Positions 7,369 to 15,704 of a stretch of 64,000 bases of DNA are shown here, piece after piece. Made by a program: the position numbers and the translations under genes. Every line of letters begins with the position of its first letter. Position 1 is the first letter of the stretch. This stretch comes from Lachnospiraceae bacterium (lineage in GTDB: Bacteria; Bacillota; Clostridia; Lachnospirales; Lachnospiraceae). The DNA lies in NCBI GenBank assembly GCA_017526745.1, contig JAFXQX010000015.1, positions 81,899-145,898 of the forward strand. Reading direction: 5' to 3'. The notes beneath the pieces are model-generated. The model did no database searches, was not told where the DNA came from, and worked only from the letters and a program-made list of their open reading frames with translations.

Positions 7369-9288
7369 ATGACAAAAAAGCAGAAGAAAATACTATATAG
7401 GATAATAGCGACGGCTGTGATGCTGATCCTGCTTGCGATCGCGGAGCCCTTTATTGAGGAACTCGAACCCGAATACCAGGCAGTGCCGTATGCAAAGATC
7501 ATATCGTTTGTCCTGTATCTGATCCCTTACTTCGTGATCGGGCATGACATATTAAGGAAGGCATTCAAGGGAATAGTTCACGGTCAGGTCATGGATGAGA
7601 ACTTCCTGATGGCGGTCGCAACTATCGGTTCGATGATACTCGGTGAATACCGGGAGGCCGTTGCGGTAATGCTCTTTTACCAGATAGGAGAGCTGTTCCA
7701 GAACATAGCCGTGGGAAAGAGCCGCAAAAGCATTGCTGCTCTTATGGATATAAGACCTGATGTCGCAAACCTTGTGACCAAAGAGAACGGTAAAGAGACG
7801 GTAACAAAGGTCGATCCCGAAGAGGTTGCGGCCGGAAGCATTCTTGTTGTATCGCCCGGCGAGAGGATACCGATCGACGGGACCGTCACAGACGGCGATT
7901 CCACAGTTGACACGACGGCACTTACCGGAGAGGCCGTGCCGAGATCCGTACATGCCGGAGACGAGGTGATAAGCGGAACGATCAACTTGAGCGGCGTTAT
8001 CCGCATCAGGACGACAAAGCCGTTTGCCGAATCCACGGTCACAAAGATCCTCGAACTTGTTGAAAATGCGAGCTCGCAAAAATCACGGTCTGAGAACTTC
8101 ATCACGAGATTTGCAAGAGTATACACACCGGCTGTATGTATCATGGCACTGCTGGTTGCTGTCATACCGCCGATAGTAAATATGATATGCGGTAATCCCG
8201 CAAGATTCGGAGAGTTTGTTTACCGTGCGCTCACATTCCTTGTCATCAGCTGCCCCTGTGCAATGGTGATATCGATACCGCTTGGTTTTTTTGCGGGAAT
8301 AGGCGGAGCGTCAAAGGCCGGCATTCTTGTAAAAGGCTCCAATTATCTTGAGGCCCTGTCCAAGATCGGAACAGTAGTGTTCGACAAGACCGGAACACTT
8401 ACGAAGGGCGTGTTTGAGGTAACATCCATTCACAAACAGCGATTTTCGGACCAGCAGATACTGAAGTTTGCGGCATATGCGGAAAGCTACAGCACACATC
8501 CGATCAGCCGGTCGATAGTAAACGCATATGCGCTTGAAATAGACAAGAAGGAGATATCTGATGTGTCCGAGATATCCGGACGCGGCGTATCGGCTGTAGT
8601 TTCGGGAAACAGGGTGCTGGCGGGAAACGACAAGCTCATGAATGACAACGGGATCACACCAGTAATGTGCCATGACGGCGGGACCATAGTGCATATCGCT
8701 GTCGATGGTCAGTATGCCGGACATATTCACATCTCGGACATAATAAAGGAAACATCGAAGGATGCGATAAGTAGTTTACATAATATGGGAGTCCGCAATA
8801 CCGTGATGCTCACGGGGGATGCTTATGAAGTTGCCGAAAATGTTGCCGATACACTTGGAATACGTGATTTTCGCGCGGAACTCCTCCCGCAGGACAAGGT
8901 CGGGATCGTTGAATCCATGCTTGAGGGCGGAACAAAGAGAAGGCATGAGGTTGCATTTGTCGGAGACGGCATAAACGATGCACCGGTACTGACACGTGCC
9001 GATGTCGGAATAGCCATGGGAGCGCTCGGAAGCGATGCAGCGATCGAGGCGGCCGATGTCGTGATAATGGATGACGATCCGATCGGCATTGTCAAAGCTG
9101 TAAAGATCGGAAAAAAATGCATGCGTATCGCTTATGAGAACATCTACTTTGCGATCGGCATAAAGATCATAGTGCTGATCCTGTCCGCGTTCGGCCTTAC
9201 CAACATGTGGCTGGCCGTGTTCGCAGATGTAGGCGTCATGATCCTTGCGGTGATCAACGCTGTACGTACACTCAAGCCGATAAAATAA
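7369..9288 (+). CDS. P1B-type heavy-metal-exporting ATPase (Zn/Cd/Pb type)
   Basis: Membrane pump of 639 residues that exports divalent metal using ATP. Visible signatures are the CPC transport motif in SCPCAMVIS (295-297), the phosphorylated Asp339 in DKTGTLTKG, the HP-locus THPISRS, and the hinge GDGINDAPVLTRADVG. The last membrane helix has an Asp in AVFADVGVMILAV, typical of the Zn/Cd/Pb (P1B-2) subgroup. The actuator TGES-like loop is TALTGEAVP. The N-terminal metal-binding domain is absent and encoded separately at 7105. GGAG precedes the ATG. Zinc is the most likely substrate because the adjacent sensor carries an SmtB/CzrA alpha5 site. Confidence 0.92.
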   Translation: MTKKQKKILYRIIATAVMLILLAIAEPFIEELEPEYQAVPYAKIISFVLYLIPYFVIGHDILRKAFKGIVHGQVMDENFLMAVATIGSMILGEYREAVAVMLFYQIGELFQNIAVGKSRKSIAALMDIRPDVANLVTKENGKETVTKVDPEEVAAGSILVVSPGERIPIDGTVTDGDSTVDTTALTGEAVPRSVHAGDEVISGTINLSGVIRIRTTKPFAESTVTKILELVENASSQKSRSENFITRFARVYTPAVCIMALLVAVIPPIVNMICGNPARFGEFVYRALTFLVISCPCAMVISIPLGFFAGIGGASKAGILVKGSNYLEALSKIGTVVFDKTGTLTKGVFEVTSIHKQRFSDQQILKFAAYAESYSTHPISRSIVNAYALEIDKKEISDVSEISGRGVSAVVSGNRVLAGNDKLMNDNGITPVMCHDGGTIVHIAVDGQYAGHIHISDIIKETSKDAISSLHNMGVRNTVMLTGDAYEVAENVADTLGIRDFRAELLPQDKVGIVESMLEGGTKRRHEVAFVGDGINDAPVLTRADVGIAMGALGSDAAIEAADVVIMDDDPIGIVKAVKIGKKCMRIAYENIYFAIGIKIIVLILSAFGLTNMWLAVFADVGVMILAVINAVRTLKPIK

Positions 9289-9302
9289 AACAGGGTGACG
9301 GT

Positions 9303-9404
9303 GAGACAGGCGGACGGAGAACTGAGACAGGGGGACGGAGGTATTGTCTCAAAAAATTTGAGACAATACCTCCGTCCCCCTGTCTCAGTTCTCCGTCCCC
9401 TGTC
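9303..9404. repeat. REP-like 100-base palindrome
   Basis: Arms 9305-9353 (49 bases) and 9357-9404 (48 bases) are reverse complements except for one extra C, around an AAA centre. Each arm holds two copies of a unit like GAGACAGGGGGACGGAG. The same unit (GTGAGACAGGGGGCGGAGA) appears at 63982-64000, so it is a dispersed family in this genome. It lies between the ATPase stop and the sensor gene. It could act as a strong bidirectional terminator or mRNA-stabilising hairpin, or be a REP element mobilised by a RAYT-type transposase encoded elsewhere. Confidence 0.9.
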
Positions 9405-9445
9405 TTAAATATGATTTGATTTTGAAAGGGTGGGAATATATAATC

Positions 9446-9739
9446 ATGTCTATGAATGAAGAAGCTAAATGGACCGATCTTGCGGACCTGTTCAAGGTTT
9501 TCGGAGACAGCTCGAGGATAAGGATATTGTACAGCCTTCTCGAGAAGGAGCATTGTGTACAGGAACTGGCTGATAAGCTTTCCATGACCCAGTCCGCCGT
9601 GTCTCATCAGCTGAAGATCCTGAAGATGAACAAGCTTGTTGCCAGCCGCAGGGACGGAAAGCAGATCTATTACCGCCCGGCTGACGATCATGTCAGCACG
9701 ATCCTTTCCATGGGCAAAGAGCATATAGAGGAATTATGA
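9446..9739 (+). CDS. ArsR/SmtB-family metal-responsive repressor
   Basis: Winged-helix repressor of 97 residues. The DNA-recognition helix is in LADKLSMTQSAVSHQLKILK and the wing in SRRDGKQIYYRP. The C-terminal alpha5 carries Asp80-x-His82-x10-His93-x2-Glu96, the spacing of the zinc site in SmtB and CzrA; the alpha3 cysteines of CadC/ArsR are absent. This predicts Zn(II) sensing and control of the operator at 7042-7065. The ATG at 9446 follows AAAGGGTGGGA; upstream in-frame starts are poorer. The stop overlaps the next start (ATGA), coupling it to the response regulator gene. Confidence 0.88.
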   Translation: MSMNEEAKWTDLADLFKVFGDSSRIRILYSLLEKEHCVQELADKLSMTQSAVSHQLKILKMNKLVASRRDGKQIYYRPADDHVSTILSMGKEHIEEL

Positions 9740-11358
9740 TCAAGGTTTTCCTTTGTGAGGACGAGTTTGTCGTCCGCGAGGGTATCAAGAACAACATAGA
9801 CTGGGCCGCCAACGGCTTTGAGTTTGCAGGGGAAGCTTCCGACGGGGAGCTTGCCCTTCCTTTGATCAGAAAGACTCAGCCCGACATTGTGATAACCGAT
9901 ATCAAGATGCCGTTCATGGACGGGCTTGAACTGTCGCGCATCATCAAGAAGGAGATGCCCTTTTCCGAGATCGTGATACTGTCCGGGTACGAAGAGTTCG
10001 AATATGCCAAGCAGGCCATCTCTATCGGCGTTGCCGAGTATCTGACAAAGCCCATTTCGGGAGATGATCTTCTGGCCAAATTAAATACCCTCCGTGACAA
10101 GATAAATGCCGGCAAGGAACAGCGCACGATGAAGGAACGTTTCAAGAAGGAGATGGAAGAGAACGACCGGCGCGACAAAAGTGAGCTCTTCAACTATCTT
10201 GTATCCGGAACGGCAACCGTCAAGGAACTGCTTGACCGTTCCGAAAAGCTTGGGATGAACCTTTCGGCGATGTGGTACAACATCATCCTTCTGTTTATGA
10301 AGTCCGATCATCATGAGATCGAGGAATACTCGAAAAGTTCCGTAACGATAGATGAGAGGATTGATGCGATAGTATCCGACATGGGATGCGTCAGCTTTGA
10401 CAGGGACCTTGAAGGAAAGGCCATTTTACTGCTGTCCGATTCGAAAGAAAATCTTGACGCATGTCAGGAAACCCTTACCGAACGGTTCCGCAATGTCTTC
10501 AAGGACTATGCACACGTAAGGTACTGCGGCGGTATAGGAAAGAGCGTCAACAGGCTGTCACAGCTCAACGAATCATTCGATGAAGCGGGCCGGGCGCTTG
10601 CCAACCGGTTCTTTGTGAGCGAGAACGGGTTCTATAATTCCCACAGACTGTCCGGCAACACTCCGAGAACGGATACGAAACTGGATATAAGCTCCATAGA
10701 CGTTGAGCGCATAGACAAGAACAATGTGCTTAACTTCCTGAAGCTCGGAAGCGTAGATGAGATCGATATTTATATCGAGGAGTTCATGAAGAGCGTGGGC
10801 GCCGATGCGTTCAATTCATACATATTCAGGCAGTACATCGCAATGGATGTGTACTTTGCGGTATCTGTTTTCATGAAGGACCTTCCCGGAAGCCGTGACC
10901 ATGAACCGATAGAAGAAGTATCGGGAGATTCGATCGTCGGCATAGACAGTTTCAAACAGTATGTATCGGGTATCATCAGGACTGCGATAGGATACAGGGA
11001 CTCAATCTCACTTAACAGGCACAAGGAGATCGTAGACGAGGTCTTGAAGCATATGGAAGATCATTATGAGGACAGCGAACTGTCCCTTAATCATCTCGCA
11101 AGCCTTGTAAACGTTTCCCCCAATCACCTCAGCACTATATTCTCGGCCCAGACCGGAAGATCCTTCATCAAGTATCTGACGGAACTTCGTATGAACAAGG
11201 CAAAAGAGCTGCTCAGATGTACCAGCAAACGTTCCAGCGAGATAAGTGAAGCCGTGGGATACAAGGATCCTCATTATTTCTCCTATATGTTCAAGAAAAC
11301 CGTCGGAATGACGCCGACAAACTACCGCGAGGGAACTGATGAAGAGATACTTTCATAA
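9736..11358 (+). CDS. YesN-type response regulator (REC plus AraC-type DNA-binding)
   Basis: Transcription factor of 540 residues. The N-terminal receiver has the acidic pair in CEDE, phosphoacceptor Asp55 in ITDIKMPFMDG, and the conserved Lys in LTKPIS. A central region of about 300 residues of the YesN type follows. The C-terminal tandem AraC helix-turn-helix (about 440-535) contains LASLVNVSPNHLSTIF and EISEAVGYKDPHYFSYMFKK. It overlaps the ArsR gene by 4 bases upstream and the kinase gene by 20 bases downstream. YesN proteins usually activate neighbouring carbohydrate ABC transporter operons, so the operon at 12942 is the natural target. Confidence 0.9.
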   Translation: MIKVFLCEDEFVVREGIKNNIDWAANGFEFAGEASDGELALPLIRKTQPDIVITDIKMPFMDGLELSRIIKKEMPFSEIVILSGYEEFEYAKQAISIGVAEYLTKPISGDDLLAKLNTLRDKINAGKEQRTMKERFKKEMEENDRRDKSELFNYLVSGTATVKELLDRSEKLGMNLSAMWYNIILLFMKSDHHEIEEYSKSSVTIDERIDAIVSDMGCVSFDRDLEGKAILLLSDSKENLDACQETLTERFRNVFKDYAHVRYCGGIGKSVNRLSQLNESFDEAGRALANRFFVSENGFYNSHRLSGNTPRTDTKLDISSIDVERIDKNNVLNFLKLGSVDEIDIYIEEFMKSVGADAFNSYIFRQYIAMDVYFAVSVFMKDLPGSRDHEPIEEVSGDSIVGIDSFKQYVSGIIRTAIGYRDSISLNRHKEIVDEVLKHMEDHYEDSELSLNHLASLVNVSPNHLSTIFSAQTGRSFIKYLTELRMNKAKELLRCTSKRSSEISEAVGYKDPHYFSYMFKKTVGMTPTNYREGTDEEILS

Positions 11359-12769
11359 CACATCGCTTTCAACAAAGATCAGGATATCTTATCTTCTTCT
11401 TGTCATACCGCTCGTCCTGCTCCTTATCGTGAGCTTTTACATGATGCAGCGGTCATCGAAAAAGTACAATGAAATGATCAGTTCCGCAGCCCTTGCGGGT
11501 GATTTTTCCCTTGATTTCAAAAAAGATTTCGATTATGAGACATACCTTCTGATAGTCGGTAACAATACGGTCGAGGAGTCCCGCCTTGACGAACTGATAA
11601 AGGACGCGGACACGGTAGTAGACGGACTGATCGATATCACGACGAATTCCGACAATCTCGAAAGACTAAAGGGTGTCAAGAAATACCTGGAAAACCTCCG
11701 CAAATATAAAAGGAGGATAGAGAGAAATCTTGCCGCCAATGTTGAATACGACATCAATATGGAAATATGGGAAAACGATGTCCAGATAGTGACGGGCCTC
11801 ATACGCGAAGAGATCTTTGAGTATCTGTTCTATGAGATAAGGGACATGCAGACCGAGAAGGCCGAGATGGACGTTTTTTACCAGAGGGTTCTGACCGGAA
11901 GCATGATAGCTTTTGCCGTCCTGACCCTTATGGTGCTTGCTTTTTCCATCTATCTCCCCAAAAGCTTTACCAGGCCGATCACCGATCTTGTCGGGGTCAC
12001 GGACAGGATATCCAGGGGAGACCTTACTGCGCGGAGCCACAATGATTCGTCTGATGAAGTCGGTGTGCTTGCCCATTCCATGAACCAGATGATCGAGAAG
12101 ATCAATGAACTCCTGTCGCAGATCACAAAAGAGCAGATAAGGATCAGGGAAGCGGAGCTTGAGCTCCTTCAGTCCCAGATAAATCCCCACTTCCTGTACA
12201 ATACACTTGATACGATCATATGGCTTGCGGAGGGCGGGGACCAGAAGAAGGTCGTTGAAATGGTCAAGTCTCTGTCGGCGTTCTTTAGAACATCGCTTTC
12301 AAGGGGCAAGGATATAATCATGATAAGGGAGGAACTCCTTCATGCCACGAGCTATCTGGAGATCCAGCAGTTCAGGTATCAGGATATACTGGAATATGAG
12401 ATAGACGTGCCCGAGGAATTCCATGATTATATGATACCGAAGATCACGATACAGCCTCTTATAGAAAATGCCCTGTATCACGGGATCAAGAACAAGCGCG
12501 GCGGCGGTATGATCAGGATAGGAGCAGAGCGCGCCGGGGATGATTTTGTGATAACGGTTTCCGACAACGGGATAGGGATGACGCCCGAGCGCCTGGCAGA
12601 AGTCAGGGCGGTCCTGATGAGCGATGCCCCTGCCGACAATACGATATACGGACTGTATAATGTTAACGAACGCATAAAACTCAAATTCGGCAGTAAATAC
12701 GGCATTTCGCTAGATAGTGTATACGGAGAGGGGAGCACATGCAACATATTGTTGCCGGCCCAAACGTAG
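11339..12769 (+). CDS. YesM-type sensor histidine kinase
   Basis: Membrane kinase of 476 residues partnering the preceding regulator. A first membrane helix at about 17-37, an extracytoplasmic segment of roughly 150 residues, and a second helix at about 187-207 are followed by HAMP (about 210-260). The phosphoacceptor His284 lies in QINPHFLYNTLDTI. The ATPase part has QPLIENALYHGI (N box), SDNGIGM (G1) and GLYNVNERI. The short outer sensing domain is consistent with detecting a sugar or a loaded binding protein. The start overlaps the regulator gene by 20 bases. A terminator follows. Confidence 0.9.
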   Translation: MKRYFHNTSLSTKIRISYLLLVIPLVLLLIVSFYMMQRSSKKYNEMISSAALAGDFSLDFKKDFDYETYLLIVGNNTVEESRLDELIKDADTVVDGLIDITTNSDNLERLKGVKKYLENLRKYKRRIERNLAANVEYDINMEIWENDVQIVTGLIREEIFEYLFYEIRDMQTEKAEMDVFYQRVLTGSMIAFAVLTLMVLAFSIYLPKSFTRPITDLVGVTDRISRGDLTARSHNDSSDEVGVLAHSMNQMIEKINELLSQITKEQIRIREAELELLQSQINPHFLYNTLDTIIWLAEGGDQKKVVEMVKSLSAFFRTSLSRGKDIIMIREELLHATSYLEIQQFRYQDILEYEIDVPEEFHDYMIPKITIQPLIENALYHGIKNKRGGGMIRIGAERAGDDFVITVSDNGIGMTPERLAEVRAVLMSDAPADNTIYGLYNVNERIKLKFGSKYGISLDSVYGEGSTCNILLPAQT

Positions 12770-12827
12770 AAATCTTAACCTGCCGGATAAAAAAATCAAC
12801 TTTCGAAAAAATTCGGATAGAAATATT

Positions 12828-12865
12828 AACCATGAACGTAAAAATGTTCATGGTTTTTTATTTTT
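12828..12865 (+). terminator. Rho-independent terminator after the kinase gene
   Basis: A 10-bp perfect stem AACCATGAAC / GTTCATGGTT with an eight-base loop is followed by TTTTATTTTT. It ends the metal/two-component block and lies about 75 bases before the highly expressed binding-protein gene. Confidence 0.88.
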
Positions 12866-12941
12866 CAAATGATTAAAATCATAATCACCGGGGCGAAGGA
12901 TTGGCCTTTGTCCCCAAAAAATAATCCAGGGAGGATAAAAG

Positions 12942-14081
12942 ATGAAGAAGAAAGTTTTAGCAGCAATCCTGGCAGCATCAATGGTTGCACTTACAGCTTG
13001 TGGCGCAGCAGCTCCCGCAGCTCCTGCAGCAGAAGCTCCCGCAGCTACAGAGGAAGCAGCTCCTGCAGAAGAAGCAGCTCCCGCTGAAGAAGCAGCTCCC
13101 GCAGAAGAGGCTTCCGCAGAAGAGGCTCCCGCAGAAGAGGCAGCCGGCGGCGCAATCAAGGTTGGTTTCGCACAGGTTGGACATGAGTCTGACTGGCGTA
13201 CAGCTTCAACAAAGTCCTGTCAGGACGTTTTCTCAGCAGAGAACGGTTATGACCTCAGCTTTGTTGACTGTGATAACGACGAGGCAGCTCAGAAGGAAGC
13301 AGTTCGTTCCTTCATCGAGCAGGGTGTTGATTACATCATCATCGACCCTATCATCGCTACAGGTTGGGACACAGTTCTTACAGAGTGCGAAGATGCAGGT
13401 ATTCCTGTTATCGTTATCGACAGAACTATCGACGATTCAGACAAGTACGTTTCATGGGTAGGATCTGACTTCCTTACAGAAGGTAAGGCAGCAGGCGAAT
13501 GGCTCAAGGCTTATGCTGATGCTCAGGGTATCAAAGAGATCAACGCTCTTATCATCCAGGGTACGATCGGTTCTTCAGCTCAGATCGGACGTACAGACGG
13601 CTTCAATGAAGTTGCTAAGAGAGAAGGCTGGACAGTTCTTGATCAGCAGACAGGTGACTTCACAGAGGCAGGCGGACAGGAAGTTATGGAGAGCTTCTGC
13701 AAGTCTTATGCAGGTAAGTTCAACGTAGTTGTTTGTGAGAACGATAACGAAGCTTTCGGTGCTATGACAGCTATGGACAATGCTGGTGTTACTTACGGCC
13801 CCGGCAACGACGTAATCCTTATCTCTTACGATGCTTGTACAGCAGGTCTTAAGGACGTTAAGGCCGGCAAGATCACAGCTGATTTCGAGTGCAACCCTCT
13901 TGCAGCTCCTACAGTTGAAGGCGTTATCAAGCAGCTCGAAGCAGGCGAGACACCTGAAAAGCAGATCCTTGTTCCCGATAACTGGTACGCACTTAAGGAT
14001 CAGATCGTTGACTTCTCAGTTGACGGCAACGCTCAGAAGATGATCGAAGTTACTGACGAGGTTATCGAAGCTCAGTACTAA
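12942..14081 (+). CDS. YtfQ-type sugar ABC transporter binding lipoprotein
   Basis: Extracytoplasmic sugar-binding protein of 379 residues. A lipoprotein signal ends at LTAC (Cys20), followed by a 45-residue Ala/Pro/Glu linker built of EEAAPA-like repeats. The periplasmic-binding-protein I fold starts at IKVGFAQVGHESDWRTAS and includes DPIIATGWDTVL and IDRTIDDSDKYVSWVGSD, typical of YtfQ-like proteins. A strong GGGAGG site precedes the ATG. The leader contains a small stem (GGGG 12890-12893 with CCCC 12912-12915). Codon choice is more biased than in neighbours (GCT, GTT, TCA, ACA), as expected for high expression. A hairpin follows the stop. Ligand is probably arabinose, galactofuranose or a related furanose or oligosaccharide. 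Confidence 0.88.
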   Translation: MKKKVLAAILAASMVALTACGAAAPAAPAAEAPAATEEAAPAEEAAPAEEAAPAEEASAEEAPAEEAAGGAIKVGFAQVGHESDWRTASTKSCQDVFSAENGYDLSFVDCDNDEAAQKEAVRSFIEQGVDYIIIDPIIATGWDTVLTECEDAGIPVIVIDRTIDDSDKYVSWVGSDFLTEGKAAGEWLKAYADAQGIKEINALIIQGTIGSSAQIGRTDGFNEVAKREGWTVLDQQTGDFTEAGGQEVMESFCKSYAGKFNVVVCENDNEAFGAMTAMDNAGVTYGPGNDVILISYDACTAGLKDVKAGKITADFECNPLAAPTVEGVIKQLEAGETPEKQILVPDNWYALKDQIVDFSVDGNAQKMIEVTDEVIEAQY

Positions 14082-14130
14082 GATCAGACGGCCTATAAGG
14101 TCTAAAAGGGTATAGAATACAAATATCCTC

Positions 14131-14159
14131 GGGAGCTCCCGCAATTTCCGGGAGCTCCC
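14131..14159 (+). terminator. Intercistronic hairpin after the binding-protein gene
   Basis: Perfect 11-bp GC-rich stem GGGAGCTCCCG / CGGGAGCTCCC with a 7-base loop. It lacks a proper T-run, so it more likely blocks 3' exonuclease decay or causes partial termination. Either would give more binding-protein mRNA than transporter mRNA, the usual stoichiometry. Confidence 0.65.
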
Positions 14160-14192
14160 TTAAATTTTGCAGGTCAAGAAAGGAGAAGGTAC

Positions 14193-15704
14193 ATGGAAGA
14201 CAATGTTGTGCTGACTGCGCGGGGCATATCAATGACATTCCCCGGAGTCAAGGCTCTGGATAATGTGGACTTCACATTGCGCAAAGGCGAGATCCATGCA
14301 CTGATGGGTGAGAACGGGGCAGGAAAATCAACGCTGATAAAGTGTATCACCGGTATCAATGATTATGAGGCCGGCGAGATCCGCGTTGAGGGAGTAGAAG
14401 GGCCCGTAAAGAACAGATCCACGAGGGATGCCCAGAATATCGGTATATCCACCGTGTATCAGGAGGTTAACCTTTGTCCGAACCTTTCCGTTGCGGAAAA
14501 TCTCTTTATCGGACGTGAGCCTCTGACAAAGCTTCATACCATCGACAGAAAATCATATAACAGTCGTTCCAGGAAGATCATGGAAGACCTTGGTATTTCA
14601 GTCGATGTTACTCAGAATCTGGAAAATTATTCCCTTGCGATCCAGCAGATGGTCGCAATAGCAAGGGCTGTAGATATGGAATGTAAGGTGCTGATCCTTG
14701 ATGAGCCCACATCATCGCTTGATGATGAAGAAGTTGAAAAACTCTTCAATCTGATGAGAAAGCTCAAGGAAAAGGGTGTCGGCATCATTTTCGTAACACA
14801 TTTCCTGGAGCAGGTTTATGCGGTATGCGACAGGATCACCGTTCTTCGAAACGGTGCGTTCGTCGGTGAGTACCCGATAGCGGATCTTCCGAGAGTCAAG
14901 CTTGTTGCAGCCATGATGGGTAAGGATCTTGATGACCTTGCCGAGATCAAGAAAGAGCAGAAAGACTTTGCAAAGGAGCCGATGGAGATCAATGCGAACG
15001 GACTGTCCCACGCAGGTACGATCAAACCTTTTGATCTGAAGATTCATAAGGGAGAGGTTGTAGGTATAGGCGGACTGCTCGGATCCGGAAGAAGCGAGCT
15101 CGCACGGTGCATATACGGTGCCGACAAGGCTCAGACCGGAACACTCGAGGTTGACGGGCAGATCGTTAAGATCAATCAGCCGATAGACGCGATGAACAAA
15201 GGAATGGGAATGCTTCCCGATGACCGTAAGGCCGAAGGTATCATAGCCGATCTGTCGGTAAGAGAAAACATCATTCTTGCCCTTCAGGCAAAGCGCGGAA
15301 TGTTCCGCCAGCTTTCACGTTCACAACAGGAAGAGATCGCAGACAGGTATATCGATCTTGTACAGATCAAGACGGCGAGCAAGGAAACGCTTGTCAAACA
15401 GCTTTCGGGCGGCAACCAGCAGAAAGTCATACTTGCAAGATGGCTTGCGACCGATCCGGATTTCCTTATCCTCGATGAGCCCACGCGAGGCATCGATATC
15501 GGTACCAAGTCCGAGATCCAGAAGCTTATCGTCAAGCTTGCTGGTGAAGGAAAGAGCGTACTGTTCATTTCATCGGAGATAGAGGAGATGCTCAGAACCT
15601 GTAACAGAATGGTCATAATGCGTGACGGCCAGAAGGTCGGCGAGCTCGACCACGATCTGTCACAGGAGAATGTCATGAAAGCCATAGCGGGAGGTGAGTC
15701 ATAA
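14193..15704 (+). CDS. Sugar ABC transporter ATPase with two nucleotide-binding domains (YtfR/RbsA type)
   Basis: Cytoplasmic ATPase of 503 residues energising the sugar importer. Domain 1 has the Walker A GENGAGKST (Lys45), a QQMVAIARAV signature region and LILDEPTSSLD. Domain 2 has the divergent Walker A GLLGSGRSEL, signature LSGGNQQKVILARWL and LILDEPTRGID, the classic asymmetry of the CUT2 family. A strong AAAGGAGAAGG site precedes the ATG. The stop shares a base with the next start. Ordering and similarity fit the YtfQRT-YjfF family, whose members carry furanose sugars in enterics and L-arabinose in some other bacteria. Confidence 0.93.
   Translation: MEDNVVLTARGISMTFPGVKALDNVDFTLRKGEIHALMGENGAGKSTLIKCITGINDYEAGEIRVEGVEGPVKNRSTRDAQNIGISTVYQEVNLCPNLSVAENLFIGREPLTKLHTIDRKSYNSRSRKIMEDLGISVDVTQNLENYSLAIQQMVAIARAVDMECKVLILDEPTSSLDDEEVEKLFNLMRKLKEKGVGIIFVTHFLEQVYAVCDRITVLRNGAFVGEYPIADLPRVKLVAAMMGKDLDDLAEIKKEQKDFAKEPMEINANGLSHAGTIKPFDLKIHKGEVVGIGGLLGSGRSELARCIYGADKAQTGTLEVDGQIVKINQPIDAMNKGMGMLPDDRKAEGIIADLSVRENIILALQAKRGMFRQLSRSQQEEIADRYIDLVQIKTASKETLVKQLSGGNQQKVILARWLATDPDFLILDEPTRGIDIGTKSEIQKLIVKLAGEGKSVLFISSEIEEMLRTCNRMVIMRDGQKVGELDHDLSQENVMKAIAGGES

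Noticed and set aside
13000..13145. Short tandem DNA repeats resembling a CRISPR or satellite
   Set aside because: They encode the in-frame Ala/Glu/Pro linker of the binding lipoprotein; there are no spacers of constant size.
14131..14159. Full rho-independent terminator between binding protein and ATPase
   Set aside because: The stem is strong but no T-run follows and the transporter genes have no separate promoter in view, so attenuation or mRNA protection is more plausible.
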